The notes: generated by a model from the sequence alone, not told the origin. A stretch of DNA of 64,000 nt from Halanaerobiaceae bacterium ANBcell28 (GCA_037623315.1 JBBJJH010000001.1:1-64000), one strand, 5' to 3'; positions 15,937 to 26,648 are shown, counted from the first letter of the stretch. Program-made: numbers and translations.

Positions 15937-17616
15937 TTATAACCAATAAGCTGTAAAACCATCTTCTTCAATTCTCTTTATCATATATGCTATCTTCTCA
16001 GCAGAATTGGCATAAACTATAGTACCTGTATCTTTGTTTTTATTTACATAATCTAAAGCAGGATTTCCTGATTCACCTTCATCAAGAGATAAATTATAAT
16101 CTGCTGTGAAATTAAATAGCTTTACTAAGACATTCTTAATAGAACGGGAGCTACCCTGAATTCTAGGTAATATTTTCTGCATAAGTTGAAAATCAAAAGC
16201 CTGTTCCTCATCAAGTAATTCTTCCTGCTGATTATAAAGCATATAAAAGCAAAATTCATCTCTTACACGATAGCCAACCTGCAAACTGGCTTCTGAAAGA
16301 ATATCATTAATTTCCTGTAATTTCTCTACTAGCTCTGATATTAGCTTATTATCCTCTTTCGAACAATCATTTAATGTTATATAATCTGAACGTAAAAAAT
16401 CATTAGCAGCTTCAATAGTTTCTATCTCAATATCGTCATCATTGCTTGCCAGACTATAATCTAATAGATTGATCTCAGAAAACTCAATGGTATTGGCCCT
16501 ATCCAGTACCTTCTTGCTAAATGGATGGGTTGTCTCATCCATGTTTACAGTTCCAACTATATATAAATTATCAGGAATAATAAGATCTGAGTATTTTTTA
16601 ATATCATCATCTTTAGCAAAATCTTTTTCTGATAATAGCTTGCTAGTAAGTATTCTAGCTTCTTGATCTTTCTTTCGTGTTTCCATAATACTTAGAAAGT
16701 CACTGAAATAATATTCAACACGTGCTAAGTTCATCTCATCAAGGCAGACAAAGTAAATATTATCAGGATCAGTGATTGCTGCTTTCAGAATATCTATCAT
16801 AGGTCCTGGCTGGAATTCGTCCTTAATATTTTTATAACCTAAGAGATCAGAACTATCACTCCAGTCAGGTCTGACAGATATTAGTTTCAACCGACCATTT
16901 TCCTCTGTACAATTAATAGCTTCAGCAAACAACTTTACCAGTTTTGTCTTTCCTGTACCAGAAACACCTGCAAGGAGGACAAAGGGCTTTGTCTTTAGTG
17001 AGAAATAGAAGTTTTCTATTAAGCCTGGAAGGTAGGTAAAGCCTTTTGTAGATATGTAGTTATTGATATTGTTAATAATTTTACCAGTGTTTATAATTTC
17101 TTCTGTATTACCCACTTCCATTACCCCTTCAGTCATAGAACCTGCTAAGTCGCGATTGGCTTTTATTAATTTCAGTTCATACTTAAAAGGCTCTCCTGTT
17201 TCATAAAACTCTATATATTCTGATTTTTCTTCAGGTACTATATGCTGTTTATTTGATTCAGAGTTTTCTCTTTTAGCCTTTAAATATTGATAACTAGGTC
17301 TGAATCTCTTTTGAAATAATTCTTTTATTTCATTTTTGCCATCATATCTTATCTGATAAGTATCGTAGTCAACCTGCTTTCTATCAATATTCATAAGACT
17401 GGCTTGATAACTATTACCTTCAATTATTAATTCCAGTTCTTGACTTTTCCCTAATTCAATATGAATACCGTTATTAGCTTTTTCAAAGTCTTCATGAAAG
17501 TTAAGAGGAATATGTGAGCCATAAACGAATATAGACCAATCCACTTTTTTTCTTGCTATAAGAGCAGGTATATTATCAGGTTTAGACCAACTTCGATTTT
17601 GTTTGATTGAGATCAC
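15937..17616 (-). CDS. McrB-like AAA+ ATPase of the DUF2357 system
   Basis: The protein is 559 aa. The first about 110 residues form an unrecognised N-terminal domain that may bind DNA. The AAA+ core has Walker A GVSGTGKT (217-224), the McrB-family segment SVRPDWSDSSDLLGY (247-261), Walker B VCLDEMNLARVEYYF (290-304) and the sensor-like GTVNMDETTHPFSKKVLDRA. McrB proteins are GTP- or ATP-driven motors that translocate DNA and activate the nuclease partner, here the DUF2357 protein just downstream. The likely start is a GTG at 17616 overlapping an AGAGG motif, so the exact start is uncertain. A scar of another copy lies at 9028-9060. Confidence 0.85.
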   Translation of the reverse strand: MISIKQNRSWSKPDNIPALIARKKVDWSIFVYGSHIPLNFHEDFEKANNGIHIELGKSQELELIIEGNSYQASLMNIDRKQVDYDTYQIRYDGKNEIKELFQKRFRPSYQYLKAKRENSESNKQHIVPEEKSEYIEFYETGEPFKYELKLIKANRDLAGSMTEGVMEVGNTEEIINTGKIINNINNYISTKGFTYLPGLIENFYFSLKTKPFVLLAGVSGTGKTKLVKLFAEAINCTEENGRLKLISVRPDWSDSSDLLGYKNIKDEFQPGPMIDILKAAITDPDNIYFVCLDEMNLARVEYYFSDFLSIMETRKKDQEARILTSKLLSEKDFAKDDDIKKYSDLIIPDNLYIVGTVNMDETTHPFSKKVLDRANTIEFSEINLLDYSLASNDDDIEIETIEAANDFLRSDYITLNDCSKEDNKLISELVEKLQEINDILSEASLQVGYRVRDEFCFYMLYNQQEELLDEEQAFDFQLMQKILPRIQGSSRSIKNVLVKLFNFTADYNLSLDEGESGNPALDYVNKNKDTGTIVYANSAEKIAYMIKRIEEDGFTAYWL

Positions 17617-17725
17617 CTCTTATATTCTTCAGGTTGAATTTTACTTATAATTTAAAATAAGAATTTATTAAATTCATATTTTAAGGTAAATAGACTTTTA
17701 TTACAATTTGCAAGTTTAAGAAAAA

Positions 17726-18016
17726 CTATTCATTTTGCTTATTATAAAGATAATTTTTTGCTATCTTTTTAAGTTCTTCTCTGGAAATATCTTTATACTC
17801 ATCATAAATTTCTCTAGTTTTCTTTCCTCCACCACTTAACCCAGCATCATCATTTTCTACACTAAGAAAATTAGCAAAGCGCATAATAATTGAATTTGGT
17901 GATCTATTAATTATAGTAGCTATTTGAGTATAATCTAAACCAAGATCTACGTAACCATACTTATATAAGTATAATGCAACTATATATTCACCTTCATCCC
18001 AAGTTCTTCTAGACAT
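17726..18016 (-). CDS. Small stand-alone DNA-binding protein
   Basis: The 96 residues (TWDEGEYIVALYLYKYG, YTQIATIINRSPNSIIMRFA, NFLSVENDDAGLSGGGKK) match the helical domain found at the N-terminus of many HNH or other type IV restriction proteins. There it is presumed to bind DNA; here nothing follows it. It lies 32 bp after jetC and 109 bp before the McrB-like gene, so it could be a specificity or regulatory factor for either. AGGGAGG precedes the ATG. Confidence 0.6.
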   Translation of the reverse strand: MSRRTWDEGEYIVALYLYKYGYVDLGLDYTQIATIINRSPNSIIMRFANFLSVENDDAGLSGGGKKTREIYDEYKDISREELKKIAKNYLYNKQNE

Positions 18017-18048
18017 AGTTAGCCTCCCTTAACTCAGTATATTTATTA

Positions 18049-21000
18049 TTATTCTAATTTATAAAATCCTGTTTCAACATTTTCAGCTTTATACTGTTCA
18101 GAAACCATTATTTCCTTTCCATAAGCACTTCTTAATTGTAAACTATAAACTACTGGAAATTTACTTAATATACTTTCTTGTCGATGTGCTGTAAAACATA
18201 ATAACTGAACATTATTAGATTTTGCAACTTGAAATACAGGTTCGAGAATATGGGAAGATGATGCCCGACCAAAAGGATTATCAGCCATAATTGTTTTCCA
18301 TATGTTGGGTCTACCTTCAAGTTCTTCTCTTATATGGGTAACAAATATAATAAACATAATCATATATATACTATATTCTTCACCACCTGACCAGCGCGAG
18401 ACTTCTTCCCAGCTTGAATATTCTAATCTATGATATTTTATAATTGATTCCTTTCTAGGCTTATAAACAGTTATTTTACAATCATCAATAGGTGCAATAA
18501 CATTAATAAGATTCCTTGAACTAAGCATTTCTTCCATAAAGCTATTAATTTCATCTTCACCTTTACCTTGCTCTTTCCACTTCTGTAAAATGCTTAATAA
18601 TTGATTTAAATAATCGTAGATTTTCTTTTTCCCTTCATCTTCTTTTAAAACAGTCCAATTCATTCTAATAACTTGAAGCTGGCGTTCGAAAATCTTAACT
18701 CTCGAATTTCCTGGTATTTCATTTATACTTTCGTAAATCAATCTCGCCCTTCTTAAACAAAGATTTGTAAGATGATTAATATTTTCATTACTTTCTGAAA
18801 GTGTCTTTTCATACTGTTTTTGGTAATATTCCAATCCTTCAAAAATTCTAATAAACTGAGTTTCAACAAAATTAAAATCAAATAGTTTCTTATTTTCCAT
18901 AATATTATTTACTTCTCTTGCAAAATGATCTAATTTTGTATTTCCTTTTTTATTCAGATCGTTAAGATATTGTTTGAATATTTGTTCTACATTTGATTCC
19001 TGAGATTTTATCGCATATTTTAAATCATCTAATGTATTTATCATCTTATATACTACAGTTTCTGGATTATTATCATATAGATTCCACTCTTCCTGTGTTA
19101 AGATATCGACTTTCTCAATATATTTATTTAAATTAATCTTGTTAGTATTCTTAATAACCCCCAAAGCATTTTCATTTTCTTGTTTCCACCGCCTGACATT
19201 GTTAATCTCTTTGTTTATTTTATTTTCCTCACCACTCGTCTCTTCAAGTTGATTATTAATCAATTGTATTTCTTGATTATGTTGGTTTTTATTAAAGCCT
19301 TCATAATATGGTTTTTCATGATGCTTTAATAATTGATCTGCTAAAGTTTTAAAACTACTTTTTGCTTTTTCAACTTCCGTATTAGCATCGTTCATTTCTT
19401 CCTTATATTTTTGTACCTGTTTTTCCTGCTCTAGGAAATCTTTTTTCCTTTGATTAACCTCTGATTTATTAATATATCTATAATTTTCCAAAATCCAACT
19501 TTGGTCAATATTAAGTTCTTCAATTTCTTTTTCTATTTCTTTTCGATCAGTCTTATAATTATCAAGAAGTTCTTCAATAGTAGACCTATTACTTTGTTTT
19601 TTTTCTAAATTATCAAGTATGGTATCGACTTCCTGTTTAACATTTGTATAAATTTCAATGCCTATATCAATATATTTTACATTAATCAAACTATATTTTT
19701 CATAATCATTCTGATGTTTATTTAACTGACTATCACATTCTTTAATAAAAGAATCAATATCTCTCTGTTCATCTTTGCTTTTTTCTTTATTTTTATTCTC
19801 TTCTTTAATTTTAATAATTAGTGAAGTGATTTTTTCACTAATTGAATTATATTTTTCTTTCATTTCTGGATACTTTTTGAACATTTCTTTATATTCTTTT
19901 ATTTTTCCAAATACATTTTCTTTATTTTTAATAACTTTTTCTAGTTCATCCAGTTTAGCACGCTGTTCTTTTTGTTCCTTCTTAATTGTACTCATATTTT
20001 TATTTATGCTTACTAATTGACTATTTATATCGGAAGTTTTATTCTCAATTTCCTTGAATTTTTTATTCCAAGTTCTTATTTTATCCTTTTGATAATTACT
20101 ATAAAATATGTCTATTTGATGTTTTAAGTCTGCTAAAATATTTTCTATTTCCTTTAACTTAAGATTATCTTTTTTCTTAATTTGCAATTTTTCCTCAATA
20201 CTGTTTTTATATTGAGTAAATTTACTTTTAGATATATATAGACCTAAATCATCAGGTTTATATAGATAAAAGTTTCCCGATGTTACTTCTAAAAAATTAC
20301 TTTTATCTTCGGAACTACTCATTTTTAGATTATTTTTTATAATAAATATAACTGGAAAATCCTGAGATAATTTTTTCAATTGTCTCATAACACGTTTTAC
20401 TGACTTAACTTGTGTGGATTCAATTATAATTGCATAAGGTAATAAAGGCTGGTACTCAATATATAACTCTTTTTGATCTTCATTAATATCTTGAGCAGCA
20501 AGCCACTCACTACCCGTTACACAATATATATTATTACATTCTAATTGTTCCTTAATTTCTAATAAAACGTGATGAGGAATGTAATAATCTCTTTCCTGTA
20601 TTAAAGCCCATATTTTCTCCACATTTGCTATTTCTGCCTGTAACTTGACTCGATTATCTCTGGCATTATTAAATTTATTATTTATCCAATTTAACAATTC
20701 ATCTTTTTGCTGAAAAATATCTTTTATATATTTTTCATTAGCCGCAATAATACCTCTAATTTTTTCCTCCTCAGTGTCAAATGTATCAATTTGATTTTTT
20801 AAAAGATCTTTTTCTCTTAGCAAAGTAGACTTACTTTCATTTAATTGCTCTTTCTTTTTTAGAATATCATCTTTTTGCAAATCTATTTCTTCAATTCTTT
20901 TTTTAATATTTAATTTCGTATTTCTACAATACTCTAATTCATCTCCAAGTTTTTTTATACCAATGACAGGGTCAAGGACATATTGTAACGATATATCCTT

Positions 21001-22464
21001 TTTTAGCCTCTTAGTTCTTTCTTCATATTGTTCTAACCAGTTTTCAACTTTTCCTTTCTCTTTTATACTATTATCTTTTTCACTGCTTAATCTCTGAATT
21101 TCATCTTCAATTTCTTTTTCTTTGTTTTTAAGCTTATCTAGCTTTTCTTTCATTTTTTTCTTTTGATTTATTAGTTTCTCTTTTTCTTCCTTCCAAGCTG
21201 GAAGTAATCTTAATTTAGCATTTTCTAATTTACTTTGTAATTCTGGTTCTGACTTGTCTACATTATCCAGCATTTGTTCATATTTAACTATGTTTATTTC
21301 TGCTTCTTTAAGCTTATTGTAAAGATACAGAGCCTTAATCTTTTTATATACTTGTTCTTTCGTCTCTAATTCATTCTTCTGATGTATATACTTCTGGTTT
21401 TTTGTCTCAAACTCCTTTAGTTGTTTCTTATAATTTAATTCACTTATAAATACGTCATAACTATCCTTTTTCCAATGCAGTTCATTTTTTGTTTTTTCTA
21501 ATTTTAATAGCATATTATTTAATTTAATTATTTGTCTGTCTGCTTCTTCTTTAAAGGCAGAAAATGTCTTTGTTAAGCTTGCCATTTTAATTTCATTAGT
21601 TTGAAACTTTTTCTTAGTTGCATCTAATTTTTCTACTTCACGCAATACTTTTTCAGAGTTATCCCTAATTACTTCAAAATCCTTAATATTCTTTTTAATA
21701 ACTGGTATTTCCAATAATACCTCTCTATGCTTAGCAAAAGCATAATAAAGCTCATTTTTTTGTTTATCACTTTTATATATTATATCTTCAACACCGGGTA
21801 TAAGCAGATTATCCATTAACTGCTGTGTAGTTTTACAATTCTCAAAGAACTTATCCACTCCACCTTCAGAACCATTTGTTTTTCTAATATTATTCCATTC
21901 TTCAGATAATATACGATAGTTTCTCAGTCTTTTTATATATTCTTTCTTCCGATCAATAATTTCAATATTATATTTTCCATTATCACGAATCCAATCTTTA
22001 AATTCCTGATACCCAATAGGTTGTTCACTCCCATGACTAAAAAGATGTTGTGGCTTAATCAATGGTAATTGATTAATATCCATGTTGGATTGTTCATTAT
22101 AATCAAATAAATAATTAAAATATCTTATATTTTGATCTCTATAACCATCAGTAAAACAAAAGCCAGTACATAAATAATGATTATATGTACCCTGATGATC
22201 AAGCAGCCATTCTATTACAACATGTCCTGTAAACTTATCTGATTGCAGTAGATCTGATATTTTTCTTCCACTCATTTGTACGTTAGGTAAAACAGTTTGT
22301 AATGCTAATTGGATTATCAATGTCTTGCCTCCACCATTTGCAAGCAAAAAGAGAGTATCAAGACCACCCGTTTTTAATGTTATATCGGGTAATTGCTTTT
22401 TACCATTATCATATCTAATATTTGTGACCCTTATCTGATTAATTTTTGGCATTTTTACCTTCAA
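18049..22464 (-). CDS. jetC: Wadjet JetC, MukB/SMC-like ATPase
   Basis: A 1471-aa SMC-type protein: an N-terminal Walker A (NGGGKT, about 43-48), long coiled coils with a hinge-like centre (about 610-790), and a C-terminal ABC signature SGGEEYSIYMIMF with the Walker B-like IMADNPFG. JetC is the condensin motor of Wadjet, which extrudes DNA loops and brings small circular plasmids to the JetD nuclease. It starts eight bases after jetB. The length is at the upper end for JetC. The gene is intact and the last of the four-gene unit. Confidence 0.9.
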   Translation of the reverse strand: MKVKMPKINQIRVTNIRYDNGKKQLPDITLKTGGLDTLFLLANGGGKTLIIQLALQTVLPNVQMSGRKISDLLQSDKFTGHVVIEWLLDHQGTYNHYLCTGFCFTDGYRDQNIRYFNYLFDYNEQSNMDINQLPLIKPQHLFSHGSEQPIGYQEFKDWIRDNGKYNIEIIDRKKEYIKRLRNYRILSEEWNNIRKTNGSEGGVDKFFENCKTTQQLMDNLLIPGVEDIIYKSDKQKNELYYAFAKHREVLLEIPVIKKNIKDFEVIRDNSEKVLREVEKLDATKKKFQTNEIKMASLTKTFSAFKEEADRQIIKLNNMLLKLEKTKNELHWKKDSYDVFISELNYKKQLKEFETKNQKYIHQKNELETKEQVYKKIKALYLYNKLKEAEINIVKYEQMLDNVDKSEPELQSKLENAKLRLLPAWKEEKEKLINQKKKMKEKLDKLKNKEKEIEDEIQRLSSEKDNSIKEKGKVENWLEQYEERTKRLKKDISLQYVLDPVIGIKKLGDELEYCRNTKLNIKKRIEEIDLQKDDILKKKEQLNESKSTLLREKDLLKNQIDTFDTEEEKIRGIIAANEKYIKDIFQQKDELLNWINNKFNNARDNRVKLQAEIANVEKIWALIQERDYYIPHHVLLEIKEQLECNNIYCVTGSEWLAAQDINEDQKELYIEYQPLLPYAIIIESTQVKSVKRVMRQLKKLSQDFPVIFIIKNNLKMSSSEDKSNFLEVTSGNFYLYKPDDLGLYISKSKFTQYKNSIEEKLQIKKKDNLKLKEIENILADLKHQIDIFYSNYQKDKIRTWNKKFKEIENKTSDINSQLVSINKNMSTIKKEQKEQRAKLDELEKVIKNKENVFGKIKEYKEMFKKYPEMKEKYNSISEKITSLIIKIKEENKNKEKSKDEQRDIDSFIKECDSQLNKHQNDYEKYSLINVKYIDIGIEIYTNVKQEVDTILDNLEKKQSNRSTIEELLDNYKTDRKEIEKEIEELNIDQSWILENYRYINKSEVNQRKKDFLEQEKQVQKYKEEMNDANTEVEKAKSSFKTLADQLLKHHEKPYYEGFNKNQHNQEIQLINNQLEETSGEENKINKEINNVRRWKQENENALGVIKNTNKINLNKYIEKVDILTQEEWNLYDNNPETVVYKMINTLDDLKYAIKSQESNVEQIFKQYLNDLNKKGNTKLDHFAREVNNIMENKKLFDFNFVETQFIRIFEGLEYYQKQYEKTLSESNENINHLTNLCLRRARLIYESINEIPGNSRVKIFERQLQVIRMNWTVLKEDEGKKKIYDYLNQLLSILQKWKEQGKGEDEINSFMEEMLSSRNLINVIAPIDDCKITVYKPRKESIIKYHRLEYSSWEEVSRWSGGEEYSIYMIMFIIFVTHIREELEGRPNIWKTIMADNPFGRASSSHILEPVFQVAKSNNVQLLCFTAHRQESILSKFPVVYSLQLRSAYGKEIMVSEQYKAENVETGFYKLE

Positions 22465-22472
22465 CTCTCCTT

Positions 22473-23204
22473 TTAAACTTTATTATTAATTTCATTATTC
22501 AAATAACTTAATAACATCTCTTTTCTTTCATTATGAAAATAATATCTAATTATTAGATACTCCATTTTTGGTAGTGGTCTTATAGTATAATCTTCTAAAA
22601 CCTGTATTAAAGATTCTTCCTCCAAAAAATCCATTACTTTAATTAAAAAACTTATTCGATTATTTTTGGCTCTCCTTAAATTTTTTATTGTATCATCGAA
22701 TGAAGGTATATCCATCCAGACCTCACTTATACTCTTCAAATTAATACTTAATTCCTCTTCAATCTCTTTTATTTCATCATTTTCTCTATCGCTTATATTT
22801 TCTATGTATGAAGTTATGGTTTTTTCAAGTTCTTCAATAGGTAAAAATTGACGGGAAGCTAAAGACTGATCTTCACTATTGTAAAACTTACTTATTAAAA
22901 CTAAAATTACAAAGTAGGCTAAATATAACTCCGTATTATTATTTAATTTCATCTTTTTAAGTAATTCTAAATTCTTATATCCAAAAAATCTATTATCCAA
23001 ACCAGGAGTAAGATATATATTTCCTTTCGCTGAAAATATTTTTACTTCTGCTTCTTTTTCAATTATATCTTCTAATAATTGTCGCACTTCCGAACGTTGA
23101 TAGGCATAACGAAGTTCGCTATTATCTTCTTCAATTATACCGTCTTTAAGTAAAGTAAAAAAAATTCTAAAAGCATCTGTTATATCTTTTTTAGTCCACT
23201 CCAC
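22473..23204 (-). CDS. jetB: Wadjet JetB, MukE-like subunit
   Basis: The protein is 243 aa and mostly helical (WTKKDITDAFRIFFTLLKDG at the start, LRRAKNNRISFLIKVMDFLE late), consistent with the winged-helix KITE-type subunit called JetB or MukE. The identity rests mainly on context: it overlaps jetA by 14 bp and precedes jetC by eight bases. JetB binds the JetA kleisin in the condensin complex. Confidence 0.85.
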   Translation of the reverse strand: MEWTKKDITDAFRIFFTLLKDGIIEEDNSELRYAYQRSEVRQLLEDIIEKEAEVKIFSAKGNIYLTPGLDNRFFGYKNLELLKKMKLNNNTELYLAYFVILVLISKFYNSEDQSLASRQFLPIEELEKTITSYIENISDRENDEIKEIEEELSINLKSISEVWMDIPSFDDTIKNLRRAKNNRISFLIKVMDFLEEESLIQVLEDYTIRPLPKMEYLIIRYYFHNERKEMLLSYLNNEINNKV

Positions 23205-24738
23205 TATAATTAAACCCCCTTACAATAAAATCAGATATGACATATCCTATAGGCAACCTAATAATATCGTCTATTGCAATTAATTCAAATGCTTTAATTA
23301 CACCAAGCTTATTAGATTCATTTACTATATTTAACAATACCATTGGAATTTGATCAAGTGAGGTTATTTGTAATTCCTCTTTTTTCAGTATTGGTATTTT
23401 TCCCATTTGATGAAGATTAATAATAAAAGAATAAAAGTTAGCTTCCCTGATAATACTTAAATACTCTTCTTCATTCTTGTCTTTATAATCATTAAGGATC
23501 TTACTTAATTTAACTTCCTTATTTACAAGTAATGGATGTAAAATTAAGTTGAAATATTTAGTTAATTTCATTTCTTCTGCTAATCTTTTTGTTCGTTCGA
23601 TTTCTTCTTCTTTTCTCATCTGTTCTTCTGTCAATTGCCATAAATCTTCTTCTTCATCCGGTTGTTCTCTTCTTAAAACCTGTGGTGAAAATATCCTTCC
23701 AGGATGGAAAAAATTTTTAATTGCAGGTTTGAATAAAGGGTTTATTATATTTTTTAAATTAATTATATTTAAATTTCTATGAATAAGAGGTTGTAGCAGT
23801 TCGGTTTCAAAATTGATTTTTGTGCTAAATGAATTTACAATCATTGATTCTATTGAATGATTCATTAGTTGTTGGATATTAATTTTATCTGTAAATAATG
23901 ACTCATGTTCTGTTACAATTTCCTGTAGACGTTTACGTATTTTTAATATTTTTTCAATAGCTTCTCTTTCTTTTTCACCCAGACCACCTGAACGATACTC
24001 ATTTAACGTATATTCTATTAATTCTTTAAGTTCAGTAAAAACTCTACTTTCTCTATCTAACTGATCGTTTATCCTTAGCAATTGATTTTCAAGTTCCTCT
24101 TCTCTGGCTACAAGCAATACATCTCTAATTATCTTTTCTTCCAATTCCTTTATTTTATTTTTTTCATTTTTTACCGCCAATGCTAATTCTTCTACAGACC
24201 TTAAAGCACCATCAAAAACGCCTTTCTGTATTTGCTGCCTCAAATATAATTGAGAAATTGATACCTGTAATTCATTATACATTTCTTTAGTTTTAAAAAG
24301 CAACTCTAATCCAGTTGTAGTCAACTTTAACCTTACTATTTTATCTTCAATATTATAATCTTCTAATTCTATTAAGTGATATTTATATGTACTTACTTCC
24401 TGTTTTTCCAAATCTTCATATGAGTAACTATGTGCTTGCCCTTGATTCATTAAACAATCCCTTACTATATAATATGTTAACTCTAAAGCTTTTTCATAAT
24501 TAAGTTTATCATTATATTGTTTTTTGATAAGTTCTATTAAAAAATAAGCAATATTCCGATATGTACAGTCTTTTTCCCCACGTAACATATCTTCAAGTAT
24601 AAATAGCATAGTAGATATTCCTAATTCTACTAGAGAATAATCATATTTAGTTTTATTTTTTAAATCCAATAAAGGAGCAAATACAGTTATATTTTTAATT
24701 CTTTCCGAAAAATCTTTAAGTATTTCATCTGTCCACAT
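23191..24738 (-). CDS. jetA: Wadjet JetA, MukF-like kleisin
   Basis: The protein is 515 aa. An N-terminal winged-helix-like part (IRLKLTTTGLELLFKT region) is followed by a coiled coil (about 185-280) and a C-terminal helical region. This is the layout of JetA, the kleisin that closes the SMC ring. It overlaps jetD by 14 bp upstream and jetB by 14 bp downstream, so the four genes are translationally linked. The family is divergent, so the assignment leans on gene order. Confidence 0.85.
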   Translation of the reverse strand: MWTDEILKDFSERIKNITVFAPLLDLKNKTKYDYSLVELGISTMLFILEDMLRGEKDCTYRNIAYFLIELIKKQYNDKLNYEKALELTYYIVRDCLMNQGQAHSYSYEDLEKQEVSTYKYHLIELEDYNIEDKIVRLKLTTTGLELLFKTKEMYNELQVSISQLYLRQQIQKGVFDGALRSVEELALAVKNEKNKIKELEEKIIRDVLLVAREEELENQLLRINDQLDRESRVFTELKELIEYTLNEYRSGGLGEKEREAIEKILKIRKRLQEIVTEHESLFTDKINIQQLMNHSIESMIVNSFSTKINFETELLQPLIHRNLNIINLKNIINPLFKPAIKNFFHPGRIFSPQVLRREQPDEEEDLWQLTEEQMRKEEEIERTKRLAEEMKLTKYFNLILHPLLVNKEVKLSKILNDYKDKNEEEYLSIIREANFYSFIINLHQMGKIPILKKEELQITSLDQIPMVLLNIVNESNKLGVIKAFELIAIDDIIRLPIGYVISDFIVRGFNYSGVD

Positions 24739-25792
24739 CTGCTAATTCCTCCAATATCGAATAATTTATAGCTTCTTGAGGAAGATAGCAACCTCTTTCA
24801 AATATATCCTTTATGTTATTTTTCATATTATTATTAAAAAAAGATAAAAATAAATTTAAAATGTTTTTATCAGGCATATTTTGATCTTTTTCTAACTCTG
24901 GAGCTTGATCCTTAAAGTTTTCCACTAAAAAACTATAAAAATATGTAAATGGGTTAATTTTATATTCTGCTACCTCATTTAAACTATTCCATATTTTTAT
25001 TCCCTCTGGATCTATGTCCCCAAAGTAATAAAAAGTTGTTTTATAATTTTTATATTCTTCCAGTTCATTAAAAAACGAAAAACTTTTTATGATTTTTTTG
25101 CCCTCACCATATATCAAGAAATTAAAGCGAATTCCATTCCAAGTATATACATTATTTTGAAATAACATTTTTAATGAATAAAAAGTGTCTTTGTTTTCAA
25201 TTATTAAAGCATTTATTTTATCAGTTATCTTACCTGTATAATAAAAAAATGGTTCAAATGTTTGATAACAGTTTAGTTGGTCATATGTTAAGCCAACATA
25301 CTTTAAAAAATTTTGTCCACTCTTTGAGAGCCATTTTTCATTATTAAAAATTTGAAAAGACCTTTCATTGATTGTTAAAGCAGGCATATTAGTAATGGTT
25401 GATTTTTTTTTAAAAAACCTATCTATTTTATCTAAATATTCTTCATACTTTCTATATTTATCAGGATGAGTTAGAAAATAAGACATATTAAGTACAGGGT
25501 GATAAAATGTTAATAGTTTTTGTTTTACTTCTGGACTAAAATCTTTTACTGTAGAAATAATTTGATAACCATTGTATAAAGTAGGAGACATACCATTTTT
25601 CTTCCATGCTTTTATAGGTCTTATTTTCCCCTCACCTACTAAATTATTAATACTTCTAGCAAATTGAGGATATCCCCCCATATTCCAATATTTCTTTGTA
25701 TCAAATTTATTTATTATATAATTTTCTATTACTTTAGTCCTGATTCTCTTTCGCTTTTGTTCTCTTAGAAAGCACATTATACTTTTTTTCAT
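24725..25792 (-). CDS. jetD: Wadjet JetD, Toprim plasmid-cleaving nuclease
   Basis: The protein is 355 aa. The C-terminal DUF2220-type Toprim domain has its catalytic Glu in LIIENKDTF (Glu199) and the metal-binding YYFGDIDPEG (Asp259 and Asp261). The N-terminal half is a helical arm. JetD is the subunit that cleaves DNA held by the JetABC condensin, giving protection against plasmids. Here jetD comes first in the operon, unlike the classic jetA-B-C-D order. It overlaps jetA by 14 bp. Confidence 0.88.
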   Translation of the reverse strand: MKKSIMCFLREQKRKRIRTKVIENYIINKFDTKKYWNMGGYPQFARSINNLVGEGKIRPIKAWKKNGMSPTLYNGYQIISTVKDFSPEVKQKLLTFYHPVLNMSYFLTHPDKYRKYEEYLDKIDRFFKKKSTITNMPALTINERSFQIFNNEKWLSKSGQNFLKYVGLTYDQLNCYQTFEPFFYYTGKITDKINALIIENKDTFYSLKMLFQNNVYTWNGIRFNFLIYGEGKKIIKSFSFFNELEEYKNYKTTFYYFGDIDPEGIKIWNSLNEVAEYKINPFTYFYSFLVENFKDQAPELEKDQNMPDKNILNLFLSFFNNNMKNNIKDIFERGCYLPQEAINYSILEELADVDR

Positions 25793-26006
25793 ATATTTTA
25801 ACCACCTATTTAATTTAAGTATATCTATATAATTCCACTAATATTAAATTTCATCAAATATAACGGTTTTCCTGCAAATAATATGAATTAAATTCTATTT
25901 TTAACATAATTTTATAATTTTGCTTATATTACCCCTATTTACAGTAATTATTCGTATAAATTAATTCAGACTTTTTATTCTACTGTAACATACATATCTC
26001 AGTAAT

Positions 26007-26648
26007 TTAGGAGTCAAGAAATAGATCTAGATATTTAGATAGTTTTTCACTCTTATTAAACTTATCAAAACACATTGCCATTACAAGTCTAAAATCCATT
26101 GTTTCACCACTTTCATTTTTAAAAATACCTGGTATGTATCCTTCTTCAAATAATCCTATATACTCTTGATAAAACTGGTTTACCTTCCCGATATCATCTT
26201 GATTCACTCGAGAAGATATATACAATATATCACAATAGTTAATTACTTCAACACCTGTTAAAGTTCTAATGTAAGGTGCAGCTTTATTATCATCTGACAT
26301 ATAATAATATACTTTATGAGCATTTGCAAAACATGCAGTAATTTTTTCTCCTTCATCTACATAGTCATCAGTAGTTTGATTATCCAAGATATTTTTGGCT
26401 GTTCGATAAAACTTTTTCTGTACTTGAGTTAAATCATTATAATATAGTATTTTAGCTTTATTTTTATTAACTAATTTTTTAATTATATTTTTAATCATAG
26501 GAAATTTATCTAATTCACGTTCGTATACATAATCACTAACATATATTTCTTCAAATAGCTCAATTATATAATCCAGACTGCCTGTCCTATATATGTTTAT
26601 CAAAATATCTGCATCAAATATTGCCTTATTCCTTGCCAAAATTACCAC
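26007..26648 (-). CDS. PIN-like domain ribonuclease
   Basis: A 213-aa protein with the acidic residues of a PIN domain at the right spacing: Asp12/Asp14 in IFDADILI, Glu43 in YERE, Glu99/Glu101 in DEGEKITACFA and Asp119/Asp120 in SDDNKA. PIN proteins cut single-stranded RNA and are often toxins. The C-terminal about 80 residues are an unrecognised extension. It overlaps the ImmA/IrrE-like gene by 23 bp, so the two are coupled. With the XRE gene it forms a three-gene unit resembling a toxin-regulator module; which member neutralises the PIN protein is not evident. Confidence 0.75.
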   Translation of the reverse strand: MVILARNKAIFDADILINIYRTGSLDYIIELFEEIYVSDYVYERELDKFPMIKNIIKKLVNKNKAKILYYNDLTQVQKKFYRTAKNILDNQTTDDYVDEGEKITACFANAHKVYYYMSDDNKAAPYIRTLTGVEVINYCDILYISSRVNQDDIGKVNQFYQEYIGLFEEGYIPGIFKNESGETMDFRLVMAMCFDKFNKSEKLSKYLDLFLDS

